From Phaeosaccion multiseriatum (taxonomy: Eukaryota; Ochrophyta, other classes), in NCBI GenBank assembly GCA_965112735.1, contig OZ218953.1, positions 496,001 through 560,000 of the forward strand: a DNA stretch of 64,000 nucleotides. The letters are read 5' to 3'. This document shows, in pieces, positions 41,724-54,388 of this stretch. The translations under genes and the position numbers were made by a program. Each line of letters begins with the position of its first letter. Within the stretch, counting starts at the first letter, position 1. The notes beneath the pieces are model-generated. The model was not told the origin of the DNA. It made no database searches and saw only the letters and a program-made list of their open reading frames with translations.

Positions 41724-44682
41724 TCATGGCCGGACTAGCTCGGTGGCTCTATCGAGAATCTCCTCCCGAATCTTGGGGTAATCTGGGTACTGCAGAAGCA
41801 CCTTGTTGCACACATCCACCGCCTCTACGAAGCGCTCGGCCTTGAGGTAGTTGAAGGCAAGCTTAAAGCCAATGGCCGCCGCCGCCTCGTGCTCGAAGCC
41901 CCAGCTCTGCTCGTAACAGTCCGCCGCGTCTCTATACGATTGCTCCTTCTCCATCACCAGACCCATCGTCTGTGGCGTTTGATGGGGTTGGGTTGGGTTG
42001 GGTTGGGTAGGGTTGGGTTGAGAAAGAGGAGGGGTCCGAGAGAAGGTAGTGAGAGAAGGAAGGAAGGAAGGAAGGAACGGTCGGGCGGGCAGCAGGGTTG
42101 TCGTCAAGGGAAGGGTGTGAAGCCGAGGGCTGTACGTGCCGTGCTGTGTACACACCTCAACCTACCTGCACCCCCTCTTCCTCATATCTGTCCACCTGTA
42201 ACCTCTCTCCCTCACCTCTCTCCAACTCTGCCCTTTCTCCCTCACCTCCCTTCCTCACGTCCCTCTACCCCTCTACCCTCTCCTCCTCCCTCACCTCCCA
42301 CGCCTTACTGCACGACTTGTTGTAGCTGAGGCACCGCTTGCTGAGGTCTTGCGCAAGGTCGAACTTGCCCCTCTCTACATACAAGTCCGCCAACAACAGA
42401 TACGCCACCTCAAACTCCTCCGCCATGTCTGTGTTGTAGGGCATCTTGGCGATCCGTTTGAGGGCGTTGCGGGCCTTGTTGGGAGACTCTTCGAACATAA
42501 AGGCGATGCTCATGCCCAGCAAGGCGGGCAGATTGTCCTGGGGAGGGGAAGCGAGGGGGGGGGGGCGGGGGGGGGGGGATTTGTGACTGGCGCTCTCTCT
42601 CTTAGGCTGTCTCCTCCCTCTCTCTCGCTCCGTGTGTATGTGCGTGTGTGTCCCCCTCTACTTCTTTTCACAGACACCCCCTCTCTCTCCTCCCTCCCCC
42701 CCTCTCTCCCTCTGAACCTATCCCCCATCTACCTGTGTGCCTACGTATGCCTACATATGCTTACATAAGCCTACACCTGCCTCCATACCTTATCCTCCTC
42801 AAGCATCTCGATGAAGTTCTGCATGGCCTTGTCCATCGACGCCTTCTCCCTCCCCGCCATGAGGAAGTAGCTCTCAAGGACACGCACCTTGGCCGGGGTC
42901 ACCTGGCGGGTGTCAGGACAGATCGTAGGGGAAGGAAAGAGGGGGGGTGGCGTAGAGAGAGTATGAGCAACTTGGGGAGTTCGGTGCCTTTGGTCAATCT
43001 AAAGTGAAGTAGCAGACTTCGTCTTCTTTGCTGACTTGAGTCACTCTAGCCTCGTCGCTTGCCTCGTTGCTTGCCTCGTTGCTTGCCTCCTTTTTGGCGT
43101 GAGACACCTCAAGCACGCACGCCGGAACTCACTCACTCGCTCACCATGTAGCTCACTCACTCACTCCCGCGCTTACGCACTCACTCACTTACTCACTCAC
43201 TCATTCACGCACTCACTCTCACTCACTCACTCACTCACGCACTCACTCACTCACTCACTCACACACTCACCGCCATGTTGGACCCCGTCACTGCCTTCAC
43301 TGCCGCCGCTGCCGCCGCTCCATTCCCACCGCCACCACCGATGTCACCCACCTCCCCCACGGAAATGGAGCTGGGGCCCGACGAGGAGGATGGCCGTGGA
43401 TGGCCCTCTAGGCCCGAGCGCTGCCCCACGATGAGACGGAGCTCACTCAGAAGCTTCTCCGCCACTTGCAGATTGGCACGGCTCGCTCCAGTCACCGTGA
43501 TCTGTGGGTGGGTGGGTGTGCGGGTCAAGTAGGTAGGCGGGTGGGTGAGTGGATGGGTGTGGGCACAGGTGTGTGCAGAGCGAGCCGAAGCGAGACCGAG
43601 CGAGCGGCGGACGGAAGGGTGGCACTCTTCTTCCTCCTCCTCCTCCTCCTCCTCCTCTTCAAATAAGAAGTGGTGGTAAGAAAGGGAAAGCAAGCGCGTA
43701 AGATACTATCCCCTGCCACCCCCTGCCATCCCCTGCCATCCTCGGCCCTCCGCCTCGTACCTCCCAGAACTTGTCTCCGTCGGGGTTGAGGTAGAGCTCC
43801 ACCATGTGCAGCAGCGCAGGCGGACCCCATTCCCCGTCTCGTCGGGCCCGATTGAAGTGACGAATGGCCTCCGCGGGATCGTTGGCGTATTGGTGATATA
43901 GCCCCTTGCACATCTGCAAGCCGGCGTGGGCGAGGCAGCGCGGGTTGCTCTTCTCCGCTCGCTCGAAGAAAGCCTTGACGTCTTCTAAACGGCCGCAGCG
44001 ACGGAAGAGACCCACCAAGCGGGCCAAACTGAGTGTGGAGGGAGGTGGATGGGGGGTGGAGTGGGTTGGGCCAGTAGACAGGACACAAGAGCGAACCAGC
44101 ATCGAACATGTATCGATAGATAGTGGAGGAGCAAGCAACAGGCAAGCAAGCAACAAGCAGGAAGTAGGCAAGCAAGGAACCAACCACGACCAACCAACCA
44201 AACTACAGTTACAGTAACAGTTACAGTTACAGTCACAGTTACAGCTACAGATACTCACGCTTCGTAGTTGTTCGGGTTGGTGCTCAACAATCGCTCATAC
44301 TGCGTCATGGCCTGCTCGAACTCGCTCTTCAGGAAGAGAATGTCCGCCAGCATCAGCGCCGCGGGCTCCGAGTCTGCATTGACACGCAGCACCGTCTTGC
44401 ACTGCTGACTCGCAGCCTCCAGATCCGCCCCCTTGAGATGCCTTGCTGCGAGGGCCATGAGTGAGATCTCGTCCGTCTCGCACGCGCTTAGAGCCTCTTT
44501 GTAGCATCGTGTGGCCTGCCTCTCATCCCTCTCGTCCTCTGCATAGAATACAGCGAGGTCCCGGAGGATGGCAGCCAATGTCGCCTTGTACGCTGCCGCT
44601 GCCTTGGGGCCCTCGCTGCGGGTGCGGTCTACGATGGTCTGTTGGATACTCCTTGCCTGCACCGCGCATGCACGTGCGCACG

Positions 44683-44715
<33 letters not shown>

Positions 44716-47700
44716 TACATACACATACATACACACAGACACACGCGCCGAGTAGGAGCAATATTAGGTGATGTTTCAGCCGCAGCAGTTGGTGGTATAT
44801 CTGACCAATGCATGACAAGACGGTGCCTTGTGTACCGCTGCCGTCCACGCCCGTCCTGTCCTGTCTGACCACGTCGACCCGCCCACCCGCCTCTCTACAA
44901 CCTTTCCCTCCAAGCAAGCTCCAACTCCAAGTCCTCGTGTATCACCAACGCGCGCACCTTGTCAAGCGTCTTGATGACCTCCTCCGCGCTCCCGTCTGCC
45001 CGATGCACCTGCCCGAGTATCCGTAGCGAAATGACGTCCAGTTTCATGGCCTGGAGGTCGGACGTGGAACCCCTGAGAGCCCCGTTCAGGACGCTCACTC
45101 CGTCCTCGAATCTCTGTAGCTTGATGCACAGCCTGGCCAGATCGTGCCGGAGAGTGACGTTCTCGGGGCTGGTTCGGAGGGCCTCCCGGTAGTAACGAAT
45201 GGCTCGGCGGTAGTCGTGCGTGCTCACGAGCGCCCGCCCCACCTGGATAGATGGATGGATTGGGGCAGGTATAATGAGGCAGAGCAGGCGTAACGGTTAC
45301 GTAATGGTGATGGCCGGGCATATAGGCGGGCAGGTAGGTGGGTCGGACGTACGGGTGGGCATATGAACAGGCGTATGGGCTAGGGCAGGCAGGAGGGCTT
45401 CCTTCCTTCCTTCCCTCCCTCCCTCCCTTCCTTCCTTCCTTCCTTCCTTCCTTCCTTCCTTCCTTCCTTCCTTCCTTCCTTCCTTCCTTCCTTCCTTCCT
45501 TCCTTCCTCCATCCCTCCCTTACCTTAGTGGCGAGGGCGGCATCCCCAGGCACCATATGCAGTGCGTTTTCAAAGGCGTCAATGGCGGCCTCGGGCTGTT
45601 GAATGCGCATGAAGGCCTCTCCTAACAACACAAAGGTCTGCGCGGAAGGGAGGGCCTTGACCAAGTCGCGATACACAGAGGCGAAGGAGCGCTTGTCGTG
45701 ACGGTGTTCAAGAAACACATTGGCCTTGATCATCTGCGGAGGAGGAGGAGGAGGTGGAGGGGCGGAGAGGGAGGGAGAAGGGGTGGAGGGGGAAGGTGAG
45801 GTGAGGTGGGGTTGCGTGGATCGGGGAGGGGGACTGTCCGGCAGCGACAAGCCGACTAAGAGAAGGGACAGAAGGAGGAGGAGGAGGAGGAGGAGGAGGA
45901 TGAGACCTACCACGCTACTGTCTATCCTCTACCCCTACCACCAGCCCTATTCCCCCGACCGCCCTGGCCCCTACCGCCCACCCTTGTATACCCCGTCCTC
46001 ACCTGCGCATCGAGATACACGGGCGACTCTTTGGGCACTTCCTGCAAGATGCGGATGGCCTTGTCCATGTCCCCTCTGGTGATGCAGAGCTCCGATGATG
46101 CGATGAGCACGCGCACTTCGGCGGGGGTAGAGCGGAACAGGGCCGTCGCTTCCTTGATCAGGTCCTGTAACGGCACACCACGCACGTACGCACGCACGCA
46201 CGCACGCATGCGTACACGCACACACACGCACGGAAGTATGCACGCGAGAGACAAAGAAAGGGGGCGAGGCAGGAGCGACGCAATCGGCAAGAGGAGGGGA
46301 GGAGAGGAAATGGCAGTGGACGGGCAGGGAAGGGGTTCAGGACACCGAAAGGAAAGGAAAACGACATGCGACGACGCGCTCTCCCACCGCCCGGACAACC
46401 AATTGCCTAAGCAAGTACGGCACGATCATCAAGCGCAACACAAAGCGTACTTACGACCCCCTCGTGCTAACTAGGCAGGCAGGTAGGTGTACACGTGAGT
46501 GCGTACCTCTGCCTCTCCCAGGCGGCCGAGCTTGGCCAGAACGTGTATCATCTGAACAAAGATGCCCACCCTGTCCGAAGGGGTGGCCCCTCCCTGTCCG
46601 CCCCCGCTGCTGCTGCTGCTGTCACGCATGCCTGGCAGGCGGAGTGCCTCCGAGAGGGTCGTGTGCGCCTCGTCCAAGCTGATGGGTAGTGGGTAGTAGT
46701 AGTGGGTAGTGGGGCGGGTTGGGTCGAGGGGGAAGGGAGGGAGGAATGAGGAAGGGTGAGACAGCCAGACTCAGCCAGACGGATAGCCCAGCCAGCAAGA
46801 CAACATCACCCCCACTCCTGCAGCCCCACCCCCACTTCCCGTCCAGCCACACAGCCTACCCTTCCACCCACCCCCTCACCCACCTGCCCTGATGGACGAG
46901 TGTCTTGGCCTTGACTGCATGATAGACCGGCAGCTGCCGCACTTTGAAGTCGCAGGCAAGGGCCTCGGCAAGGGCGTCGTCCGCCGCTCGGAAGTTGTCG
47001 CTCTTGAGGGCGATTTGGGCCTGACACCAGGCAACAGGTACCAGCAGCAGCAGTTGGTGATACAGTAGTAGCAGTCAAGGAAGAGCAGGAGCAGCAGTCA
47101 CATGGGTACATACAGACAGACAGGCAGACGTATGGAAGAGATGCTCCCAAGGGCATTACTTCCGTGTTACTTTATCCTTGCCCTTGTCCTTGTTCTGCTC
47201 ACCTGCAGAATATGCGCGGGGCTGAAGGACGGCCGCATGGACAGGAGCGTAGTGAGGCCTGCCGATGGAAAGTCGAGGTCGATATTGATGGAGTCGACGT
47301 CGATGTTGGTATCGATGGATCCGATATTCAGCATCAGTTGCAATGTGGACATCGATGCACAGGCATGCATGAGGGGGCGTAGGGCATTACGTGTGTCGTC
47401 AGTTCAAGCTCAATGCAGGGATGCTGGCACCCACTACCACCAAGACTTTACTTTTGCTCTGATTGACAGTCTTCTCCCTCCTCCCCTCCCTCCGGAGGCC
47501 GAGCTACTCAATACCCAAACTGCCCAATCCCCCCTGCCAACTCACCCGTCTTTGCCTGCTCAAGCTGCCCCATATCGAAGTGCGCCTTAGCCGTGACCAC
47601 TCGCGCCTCCAGGTTCCCTGGTGTGAGATGGAGACACGACTCCAACAGAGAGAGCCCGCGCTGCTCGGGTGAAAGCACCAGAGAGTCCACTGCCATCCCC

Positions 47701-47785
47701 CCGCCTACACCCCCTGTAGAGGAGCCTCGACCGCTGCTGCTGGGAGAGGTGCCGGAGGACGAGTGGAGCAAAAACTCCTTCGCAA

Positions 47786-47835
<50 letters not shown>

Positions 47836-47906
47836 GGGGGGCGTGAGAGGGGGAGCGGGGACACGCCCACCGCGGACGGAATTCACCCTCCCCCCGGCTC
47901 CACACA

Positions 47907-47998
<92 letters not shown>

Positions 47999-50900
47999 TA
48001 CATACACACACTCCTTGCGTACCTCATGCATGTCACACACACACACTCATACATACGCACATATACACACACCAATACATACGCACATACACACACACCC
48101 CTTCCTTACCACACCCACTCTCCTTACGTACCTCGAGCATGAAGTCAGGGTTGGCGACGACGTACTTGTCGTATAGAGAGATTTCGTTGTACGCCGCCTG
48201 CGCCACCCCCCCGGAGAGTCCCCCCCCCAGGGACACGCCCTAACGAGGATCAGGCCCAGAATGGTCCGGAAGGGACGGGGGGAAGAGAGCATGCGAGTGA
48301 GGGCGAGTGCGAGAGTGAACATGCGCATGCCAGTGGGCCCATCCCTGCTCGCGCGAGCGAAAGGCCATGGGAGGACGGCAAGCAGGTAGACAGGCAGGCA
48401 AGCAGGCAGACAGGCAGGCAAGCAGGCAAGCAGGCAAGCAGGCAAGCAGGCAAGCAGGCAAGCAGGCAAGCAGGCAAGCAGGCAAGCAGGCCAGCAGGCA
48501 AGCAGGCAAGCAGGCAAGTAGGCAAGCAGGCAAGCAGGCCAGCAGGCAGATCCCATTGCCCATCCCTCTCTCACCCCCACCCCCACCCCAACCCATCCCT
48601 CCCTCCCTCCCTCCCTCCCTCCCCTCACTCACCGCAGCTGCCACAGTGTGCTGGAGCCTCTCACAGCACTCGTCCAGGAGAGCGGCGTGTCTCTGCGGTT
48701 TCCGGTCTTTGCGCCACTGGAGGAGGGCTTGGAGGAAGCAAAGCTCTGCACATGCCGCCCCATTGGAGTCCTGAGCATGGTTGATAGGCAGGCAGGTACG
48801 TGGGCGCGCAGACAGGCAGGCATATGGGCAGGCCGGGCGGAGAAGACAGAGGAGAGGGGTGCGTGAGGCGGTGATGCCAAGAAGAGACAGAGACAGAGAC
48901 AGAGACAGAGACAGAGACAGACAAAGAGATGAGAGACAAAGACGGAGACAGACACATAGACAGAGATAGAGAGAGAGACAGAGAAAGAGAAAGAGACAGA
49001 CAGAGATAGAGAGAGACAGAGACAGACAGAGACAGAGACAGACAGAGATAGAGCGAGACAGAGACAGACAGAGACAGAGACAGACAGAGATAGAGCGAGA
49101 GGCCGCATGCCCCCAGCCCATGCGCCCACATGTTCCTGCCTCCCTCCTGCCCTTGCGCCCCACCTGAATGACGGACAGGAACTCGAGCTGCTGCTCCGCG
49201 TCGTCGAGGGCCCCGTCTTGGATCTGGCAGTAGATGGAGCCATGCAGAGCCGCCATGTTTCCCTGTTGGTCATACGGATACGCCAGGCGAGTAGAGCAGT
49301 TGGTTGGAAAGTAGCAGCAGCAGCAGCAGCAGCAGGAGAAGGAGGAAGAGGAGAAGGAGGAAGAAGAGAAGGAGGGGGGAGGACGGCGGAGCGGGGATAA
49401 GTGAGGCATGGGGATGAGCCTATCGTTGTAGGTATATGGGCACGGCTGTATGCTCTAGTCCAGCTGCGCATACAACCATTGGTGCCTCCTCCCATGTGTC
49501 GCTCACCCCTCCTCCTCACACACACACACACGTGTGCATACGCACACGCACACACACGGGCCTCTGTCTGCCACAGTATCATCATCTGCTGTACCATCAT
49601 CTGCTGCTACTGCCGTACCACCAACTGCTGCCGTATCACCAACTCGCTCACCTCGTCCAGTTTGATGGCTGTTTGGTAGGCCTGCATGGCCTCGCTAAAG
49701 TTGCCTGCCAAGCCCTCCTGATAGCCAAGCTCGCAATAGTTCCGACTGCTCCCCTCGTCCAAGGAACAGGCTTTCTCAATCATGCCCAGGCACAGCATCA
49801 GCACCTCGTTCTCCCTTGCGCAGAGGCGAGCAAGGGAACGGCACACTTCAAAGTGTAGTTCGGCGTTTCGTCCCTCCTTGCGCTCGAGAGCGTCTCCGAG
49901 TCGGCGCATCCTGTCGACTGTCTCTTCGGTGCTGCTGCCTCCGCGCACCAACACGCACAGGGTGTGGAGGCGCAGGGCAGGCAAGTTGGTGCTATCCATG
50001 TCCAGTACTCGCAGCTGTGAGTGGGGGGATTCATTTTAGAGGCAGCGTGGGGGGAGGGGAAGGAGGGGGGCGGGGGGAGGGCAGTTAGAGGCACATGGGG
50101 AGGACCAGGGGTCACAGGCGAGAGCCACAAGCGAAGGAGGGTGGGCTTTAGCGCTCCCTGACACCCTACACCACAGCAGCGTATCCACCCCGCCTCCGCC
50201 CCCCCGGGGACCCAGCCCCCCCGGACCTCCCTCCTACCCGCTCTTTGCCTCTCTCACCAGCGTATCTGAGGCCTGATCCCACTCGTTAGCGTCGATGAAG
50301 AGCTTTGCCTTCTCCACCAGCGCTGGCCAGAACCACCCGTGCATGGCCACGGCAAGGTTGAGGCTCTCCAGTCCGGCCTCGAGGTCCTTCCCTCGGCTAC
50401 GTAGACTGAAGTACTTGGCCTTGCCCATTATCGTATCCAAGTCGCGGTCGAGGCGGCTCTGCTCCAGGTAGCTGGGGCAGGGAGGGAGGGAGGGAAGAAG
50501 GGAAGGAAGGGAGAGAGGGAGAGAGGGAAGAAGGGAAGGGAGGGAGGGAGGGAGGGAGGAGATAAGAGGTGCATGAAGAGGAAAGAAAGGAAGGAAGAAA
50601 GGAAGGAGGAAGCTGTCCAGTAGCCCTCTTTACACTTCATCAATCAGTCTGTTGTGTGGCCGGCCGGGCAATCACTGACCACATACCTCAATGCCTCCTT
50701 GCGAGTCTCATGCTCCTTTCGATCCTTGGGGAAGGTGATCGACAGGGCGATCCAACCCCGAAGGGAGAACACCTGCTGCTGGAAGGGCTGAGAGGGGGGG
50801 AGGGAGGGAGGGAGACAGGAGGGAGGGAGGGAGGGGGGGGGGGAGGGAGGCGAATACCGGTGCACAACACGCGGTGTCAGAGTCGGAGACTGCAGCAAGC

Positions 50901-52074
50901 ACAGAGTTTGAGCTTCAGCTTTGAAGACCTTTCTACTCAACACAATACACGGCACTATCAACAGGTCGGTATCGACTGCTGCTGTACTACTGTGCTACTG
51001 GTGCTGGTGGTGTAACTAGTACTCACTAGACTGCTGTACTGCTTTTCTGCTGGTGCTGGTGCAGCAGCTACTATCACTCACCGTCTGCGGCTCAGTTTCG
51101 CTTCCCGTGACCTTCTCGAGAAGCTCCAAGGCGGCAGGGATATCTCCCGTGAAGAGGTAGAAGCGAGAGGCCACCTGTGGTTTTGAGTCCAAGACAGAAT
51201 ATCGCGACGCAATACGAGTTGAAGAGGGAGAGGGAGACAGAGAAAGAGAAAGAGATGGGAGAGGGAGAGACACACAGAAAGAAAGAGAGAGAGCAGTAGC
51301 GAGGACGATGGGTAAGCGGTAGAGGGTGAGCGTTAGGGGAGGCACAGCATCACAATCAGGGGCAATGATACCACATGTGTCATATGTACAGCAGCCTTTG
51401 TTGCTGCTGGCCCTCCCCACTCACCATGATGGCGTTGTCTGAGGCGTTGTCCTCTGCAATGAACTTGGCTGCCTCGAGCACCTCCACCGCCTCCTCGTCC
51501 ACCACCCGGCTCCTCTTGTGGAAGAAGAGCAAGGCACAGAGGACGGCAAACTCCACGTCTCGCTTGGCTCGGATGGCGCCAAAGTCTCGGATGGCTTCTG
51601 GGATACTGGAGCTGCCGCCTTCCATACCAATAGCGTAGGCCCTCCAGAAGAGAAGTTGGGAATCTTTGCCGACCTTCTGGATCTGTGTGTGTATGTGTGT
51701 GCGTTTGGGGTGGGGTTGCGTGAGAGAGGGAGCGGGGAGACAGGAGTGTGAGAAGGGGGAGAGGGAGAGAGAGGGGAGGGAGAGGGAGAGAGGGAGACGG
51801 TGGAGGCGTCCTTGTGAGACTCTGAAATGGGCCGAGAGATATACAGAACACGACTGACTAGCTTGAAAGGAAGGAGTGGGCAGCACGCATGTCTACACAC
51901 CTGTGCATCGGCTTCCCTCGCCGCATGCCTGTATAACTTCTCTTGCAGAAGGTAAAACAGGAGAGCACGAAGGTCCGCTGGAGACGACGCCTTGCCCCCC
52001 CCACCTCCAGAACCACCCCCACTGCCACCGCTGCCGAAGCTTCCACTTCCGCTTCCTCTTCTATGCCCGGACAT
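41724..52074 (-). CDS. IFT139: Intraflagellar transport protein 139 (TTC21B-type TPR protein), 22 exons
   Basis: This is a tetratricopeptide protein of the IFT-A complex, which drives retrograde transport in cilia and flagella. Exons (high to low) join in phase: 52074-51901, 51682-51425, 51174-51082, 50787-50687, 50471-50258, 50014-49652, 49262-49164, 48770-48633, 48239-48132, 47786-47546, 47258-47203, 47020-46884, 46678-46507, 46164-46003, 45733-45524, 45242-44902, 44651-44259, 44028-43761, 43501-43271, 42902-42789, 42537-42295, 41969-41724. This gives about 1,453 aa, slightly longer than usual for the family. Family blocks are clear: LLFWRAYAIGMEGGSSSIPE early, CDFKVRQLPVYHAVKAKTL in the middle, SFASVYRDLVKALPSAQTFV, CGRLEDVKAFFERAEKSNPR, and a C-terminus MGLVMEKEQSYRDAADCYEQ … FNYLKAERFVEAVDVCNKVL ending ATELVRP. 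The TPR helices are continuous across junctions. Gly/Ser insertions account for the extra length. The organism should make flagella at some stage. Confidence 0.95.
41985..42020. repeat. GGTTG/TTGGG telomere-like short repeat in an intron
   Basis: GGTTGGGTTGGGTTGGGTAG followed by GGTTGGGTTG, in the last intron of IFT139, just upstream (in the gene's sense) of its final acceptor. Confidence 0.7.
43125..43270. repeat. (CACT)n microsatellite in an IFT139 intron
   Basis: Imperfect CACT/CACTCACG repeats that end exactly at the donor site of the exon 43271-43501 (the minus-strand donor GTGAGT is part of the repeat). Confidence 0.9.
45402..45508. repeat. (CTTC)n microsatellite in an IFT139 intron
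   Basis: About 26 TTCC tetranucleotides, next to the exon 45524-45733. Confidence 0.95.
47789..48000. repeat. Compound (GT)n – poly-G – (AC)n repeat in an IFT139 intron
   Basis: A GT run at 47789-47819, about 22 G at 47819-47841, and AC dinucleotides at 47903-47992. The GT and AC runs are mutually complementary and could fold into a long stem. Confidence 0.9.
48385..48548. repeat. (GCAGGCAA)n octanucleotide repeat
   Basis: About 20 units of AAGCAGGC with some GACAGGCA variants, in an IFT139 intron. Confidence 0.9.
48880..49100. repeat. (GACAGA)n repeat
   Basis: Imperfect AGAGAC/AGACAG hexanucleotides within the IFT139 intron 48771-49163. Confidence 0.9.
49603..49643 (-). repeat. Tandem pair of the CAGTTGGTGATACAG motif at an IFT139 donor
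   Basis: On the minus strand, directly after the exon ending at 49652, the intron begins GTGAGCGAGTTGGTGATACG, then GCAGCAGTTGGTGGTACGGC and diverging GATGATGGTACAGCA units. The dispersed motif therefore lies within 6-8 nt of the splice donor and is locally multiplied. Confidence 0.8.
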
Positions 52075-52367
52075 GATTGCTGAGGGAGATGCCAGTTAGC
52101 ACCAATTCTGGGTTGCTATCCCTATTGTCCTCCGCTTTGTCCTCCCCTCGCCCCTCCTGCTCTGATCCTGCTGCTTCTTTTGGCCTCCTCTATCCTTTAG
52201 GGAGTCTGATCAGCCGCATCACCCAGAAAAGGCCAACTAATGCTCCCACCAAGCAAGCCGTTAAGATTTCGCATCCACTGCCATCTAGTGGAATAGTAAA
52301 ATTTCTCGCTGACGACGTTCTGGGCATCCTCGACAAACCCTCTCAGTGCTTGCCTTTGGCCCATGTG
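52075..52367. promoter_or_regulatory. Head-to-head intergenic region (IFT139 / plastid protein)
   Basis: 293 bp separates the two start codons, so promoters or 5' UTRs of both genes must be here or overlap. It contains one CATCCACTGCCATC motif (52271-52285). I see no clear TATA box. Confidence 0.4.
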
Positions 52368-54357
52368 ATGATGCTGTGTCCTTCACTACTTGCACTGGTG
52401 CTACTGGTGCTTACGCTTTCTACCGCACAGGGCTTTGCTGTGCATCCGCAGAGGCCACGGATCGTGGGGGCGAGATGGGGTCAGACACAGGTGGCCCAAG
52501 CTGTTGAGGCCACACCGGGGCCCTCTGGTGCTGAAGAGGCAAACATATCCACACAGGAGGGGACCACTGTTCCCTCCTCGAGAAGGAGATGGTTAGCTCG
52601 AACGACCTCTGCTGCTTTGGCAGTAGTAGCGTCGGGAGGAGTCAAGGATGGGAAGGGGGCGCGAGGCGTTGAAGCGGCCTCAGCGGCAGGGGGCAGTAGT
52701 CTCGCAGACCGAATAAGGTACGTGAGTAATCCCCGTTTCACTCCCACTCTAAGGCCGAGCTGCTGTCTTTGCTAGGTGCTGAGAGAGGATTGAATTGCCT
52801 CCCTCCACTCTCGCTCAAACACTACAGGGATCGAAATTTTGCCAAACCCCTCTTCAGCCTGCCCCCAGGGTAAGAGAGAATCTGGGAATAGATGATGTGG
52901 GATGGTTAGCGGCAGGGTAGGATGGAAGAGAGGCAACGCGAGGCAGGGAGAGTGAAGGCATTTGGGCAGAGCACCTCCAACTATGGCGTCCTCATGGCTA
53001 GCACGCTCTCTCTCTCCCTCTCTATCGATCTCTCTTCCTCTCTTCCCTTCTCTCCCTTCTCCTGCTCCTTTGTCTCTGTACCTTCCGCAGCGAGGCCGTG
53101 TACCCGGAGTGGATGGAGGGGGAGTGGGCGGTAAAAGCAGGCTTTGGAGGATACATCTTCCCCTCCGCCAAAGTCTCCAAGGACGCAGGTGAACGCCCAT
53201 TACGTGTTTGTTGTGGCTGTGAAACCCGAACTGAAACGGAAACCCTTTTGCTTTTCGGTTTGCATTACATTGCAGTTGTGAAGAACCAATACACACCGGG
53301 CTTCAAGCAGTTGAGCATCATGTCGCTCGCAGACATCGGTCCACTGTCAGCAGACTACAAGCAGCGCTTCGTCCGAAGGGGAGGGAAGGTCTTCGAAGAC
53401 AAAGGTAGGCAAAGGTTGGGGTAGTGTGCTCAGCTTCAATCTTTCTTACAATTTGCAGCCTTTATCCTTGTAGGCACACTGGAGACAACCTAAAGTGCCC
53501 TCCGCGAGCAGCAGCAGTAGCACAGCAGAGTAGCACAGGCACTGGCACGGTGCACCCACTTCCACCCACCTACTATCATAGCCGTATACCCCACAACATC
53601 ATGTTGTGCGTTCACTCAATATGCACCCATGCCATGCGTCTGTGCGCCATCCCTCTGTCCCACCCACCCCAAACCGCCAACCAGTGTACAACTTAGAGGC
53701 GGCCATGGCGGGGTGGCTCGGAGAGTTCTCCCCTTTAGTGGACCAGGCCGAGTATGAGCCTCAGCAGAACGCCAACAGGTGCGTCCCCGTTTCGTCCGTT
53801 TCGTCCGTCCGTCACTCGCGTGCCGTCGACTGTCTGTCCGCCTGTGCCTTGTATCAAGCCGCACAGACGGACAGGCCAGGCCAACAGCTACCGACCACTG
53901 CTGGTATAACATACGGCACTCCCTCGAGCAGGAGTCTCAACACGTTTCTTCCTTCCCGCACCCATACCATAGCAGCCGCCTCTCTTCCCCGCTTACGGAG
54001 ACAAAGCCTTAACTACCCAACCGTCGCCTCCTTTGCCGTCTTTCCCCACAATGCCCGTCCGCGTTCAATCCACATTGCCCACCCCACCCGCCCATCAGGT
54101 TGTCCTTCGCGTTCAGGCCGGGCCGCAGGAACAAAAACAATCTAAAGTGAGTGATGAACCGAGGGCCAAGGGGACAGCGGGTCAAGGAGGATGAAGGAGG
54201 GGATTGTTGCCCACAGATGCCTCACAGAGCACGCGAGCGGGTGTCTTGCCTTGCCTTATCTCGACCCCTCCACCCTGCCCTGCTTTGCCCTGCTTTGCCC
54301 TGCTATGCCCTCCCCCACTGGTGGGTGCCGCTGCTGCTCGCTCTTTTATCCCGCTCT

Positions 54358-54388
<31 letters not shown>

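Noticed and set aside
41735-41760. TAGCTCGGTGG resembles a tRNA A-box
   Set aside because: It lies in the last coding exon of IFT139 and no matching B-box or cloverleaf can be formed around it.
43885-43905. TATTGGTGATATAG as another copy of the dispersed motif
   Set aside because: It encodes the conserved GLYHQYAND stretch of IFT139 and diverges outside 9-10 bases.
44935-44955. GTGTATCACCAACGCGCG as another copy of the dispersed motif
   Set aside because: It is part of conserved IFT139 coding sequence (ALVIHED) and lacks the CAG/CTG flanks, so it is probably coincidence.
47259-47370. Longer IFT139 exon including TLQLMLNIGSIDTNID
   Set aside because: It has no acceptor AG in a usable frame. 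The shorter exon starting at 47258 has a canonical acceptor and gives a continuous TPR.
48385-48548. Regular 8-bp repeat as a CRISPR-like array
   Set aside because: There are no unique spacers. It is a simple octanucleotide repeat in a eukaryotic intron.
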